From Mesorhizobium sp. J428 (GTDB lineage: Bacteria > Pseudomonadota > Alphaproteobacteria > Rhizobiales > Rhizobiaceae), in the NCBI RefSeq assembly GCF_024699925.1, contig NZ_JAJOMX010000001.1:1588001-1652000 (forward strand): 64,000 nucleotides of DNA, given 5' to 3'. A program made the position numbers and the translations under genes. This document shows positions 63,822 through 64,000 of this stretch, piece after piece. The number at the start of each line of letters is the position of its first letter. The first letter of the stretch is position 1. A model generated the notes under the pieces. The model had not been told where the DNA came from. It made no database searches and worked only from the letters and a program-made list of their open reading frames with translations.

Positions 63822-63849
63822 GGCGGCTGGTCCTCAGCGGCCGGCCGCC
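63822..63849 (+). terminator. Intercistronic stem-loop after the Ugp-like binding-protein gene
   Basis: GGCGGCTGG (63822-63830) and CCGGCCGCC (63841-63849) pair over nine positions, one being G-U in the plus-strand RNA, with a 10-nt loop, followed by CCTTTCCC. It lies in the 61-bp gap before the permease start. Confidence 0.5.
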
Positions 63850-63874
63850 CCTTTCCCGACCAGCGGAGACGGCC

Positions 63875-64000
63875 ATGACCGCCATCCCCCTCGACAGACC
63901 GGCCAAGGTCGCACCGAAACGCGCTGCGAGCCCATGGCGCATCGCCCCCTGGCTCTACCTCACGCCTGCCGCCGCGACGCTGGTCCTGTGGATCTACTGG
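63875..64000 (+). CDS. Ugp/Mal-type ABC permease, 5' end only
   Basis: 42 codons to the window edge: MTAIPLDRPAKVAPKR, then APWLYLTPAAATLVLWIYW, the first membrane segment of a sugar ABC permease of the UgpA/MalF type. Start ATG at 63875 with GGAGAC upstream. It continues outside the window. Confidence 0.85.
   Translation, partial: MTAIPLDRPAKVAPKRAASPWRIAPWLYLTPAAATLVLWIYW

Noticed and set aside
1..64000. tRNA, rRNA, CRISPR array, prophage or transposase genes
   Set aside because: None was seen by reading both strands; all long frames belong to metabolic, transport or regulatory families. A tRNA scan could still find a missed one.

Overview
The window looks like chromosomal or megaplasmid DNA of an alphaproteobacterium in the Rhizobiales (Mesorhizobium/Aminobacter-like; inferred). 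The reasons are uniformly GC-rich coding sequence, type II glutamine synthetase (glnII) next to a small DUF2735 gene behind a sigma-54 promoter, class III cyclases of the TolB/TPR type, and a very high density of ABC and TRAP importers with private regulators. No tRNA, rRNA, CRISPR array, phage or insertion sequence was recognised.

Layout. 1-5.0 kb (minus): a FCD-type GntR regulator between an NDP-forming acyl-CoA synthetase/GNAT fusion (runs off the window) and a LigM-like O-demethylase. 5.2-12.5 kb: a Crp/Fnr regulator, then a giant P450 / two-TM / DyP-peroxidase hemoprotein (frameshifted), then a class III adenylate cyclase. 12.7-20.1 kb: a LacI regulator and a divergent sugar ABC operon with a sugar isomerase and a Gfo/Idh/MocA dehydrogenase. 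20.2-23.9 kb: DUF2735, glnII, a coniferyl-aldehyde-type dehydrogenase and pseudoazurin. 24.0-31.5 kb: TetR-FAH-acyl-CoA ligase (minus) divergent from a TRAP transporter plus metallo-beta-lactamase hydrolase. 31.6-35.3 kb: sulfate transporter cysPTWA. 35.6-50.8 kb (minus): a long cluster of XRE-cupin regulator, dipeptide-type ABC importer, GAF protein, hydantoinase/oxoprolinase HyuA and HyuB, Asp/Glu/hydantoin racemase, M24 peptidase, quinone oxidoreductase and a second HyuB. 50.9-60.7 kb (minus): GntR-UTRA regulator, BMP-type nucleoside importer and five enzymes (isochorismatase-fold hydrolase, PfkB kinase, nucleoside phosphorylase, SIS isomerase, aldehyde dehydrogenase), closed by a strong terminator. 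60.9-64 kb: TetR regulator divergent from a metallophosphoesterase and the start of a Ugp/Mal-type sugar ABC operon.

The recurring design is one regulator, one importer and the enzymes for one nutrient. Stem-loops lie just after the binding-protein gene in five of the six importers where that gap can be examined, which probably raises binding-protein expression. At least ten otherwise full-length genes carry a single small frameshift, and several of these sit on GTAC tetranucleotides. They look more like assembly errors or a sequence-specific read artefact than real decay, so they are described as interrupted genes rather than as separate short genes.
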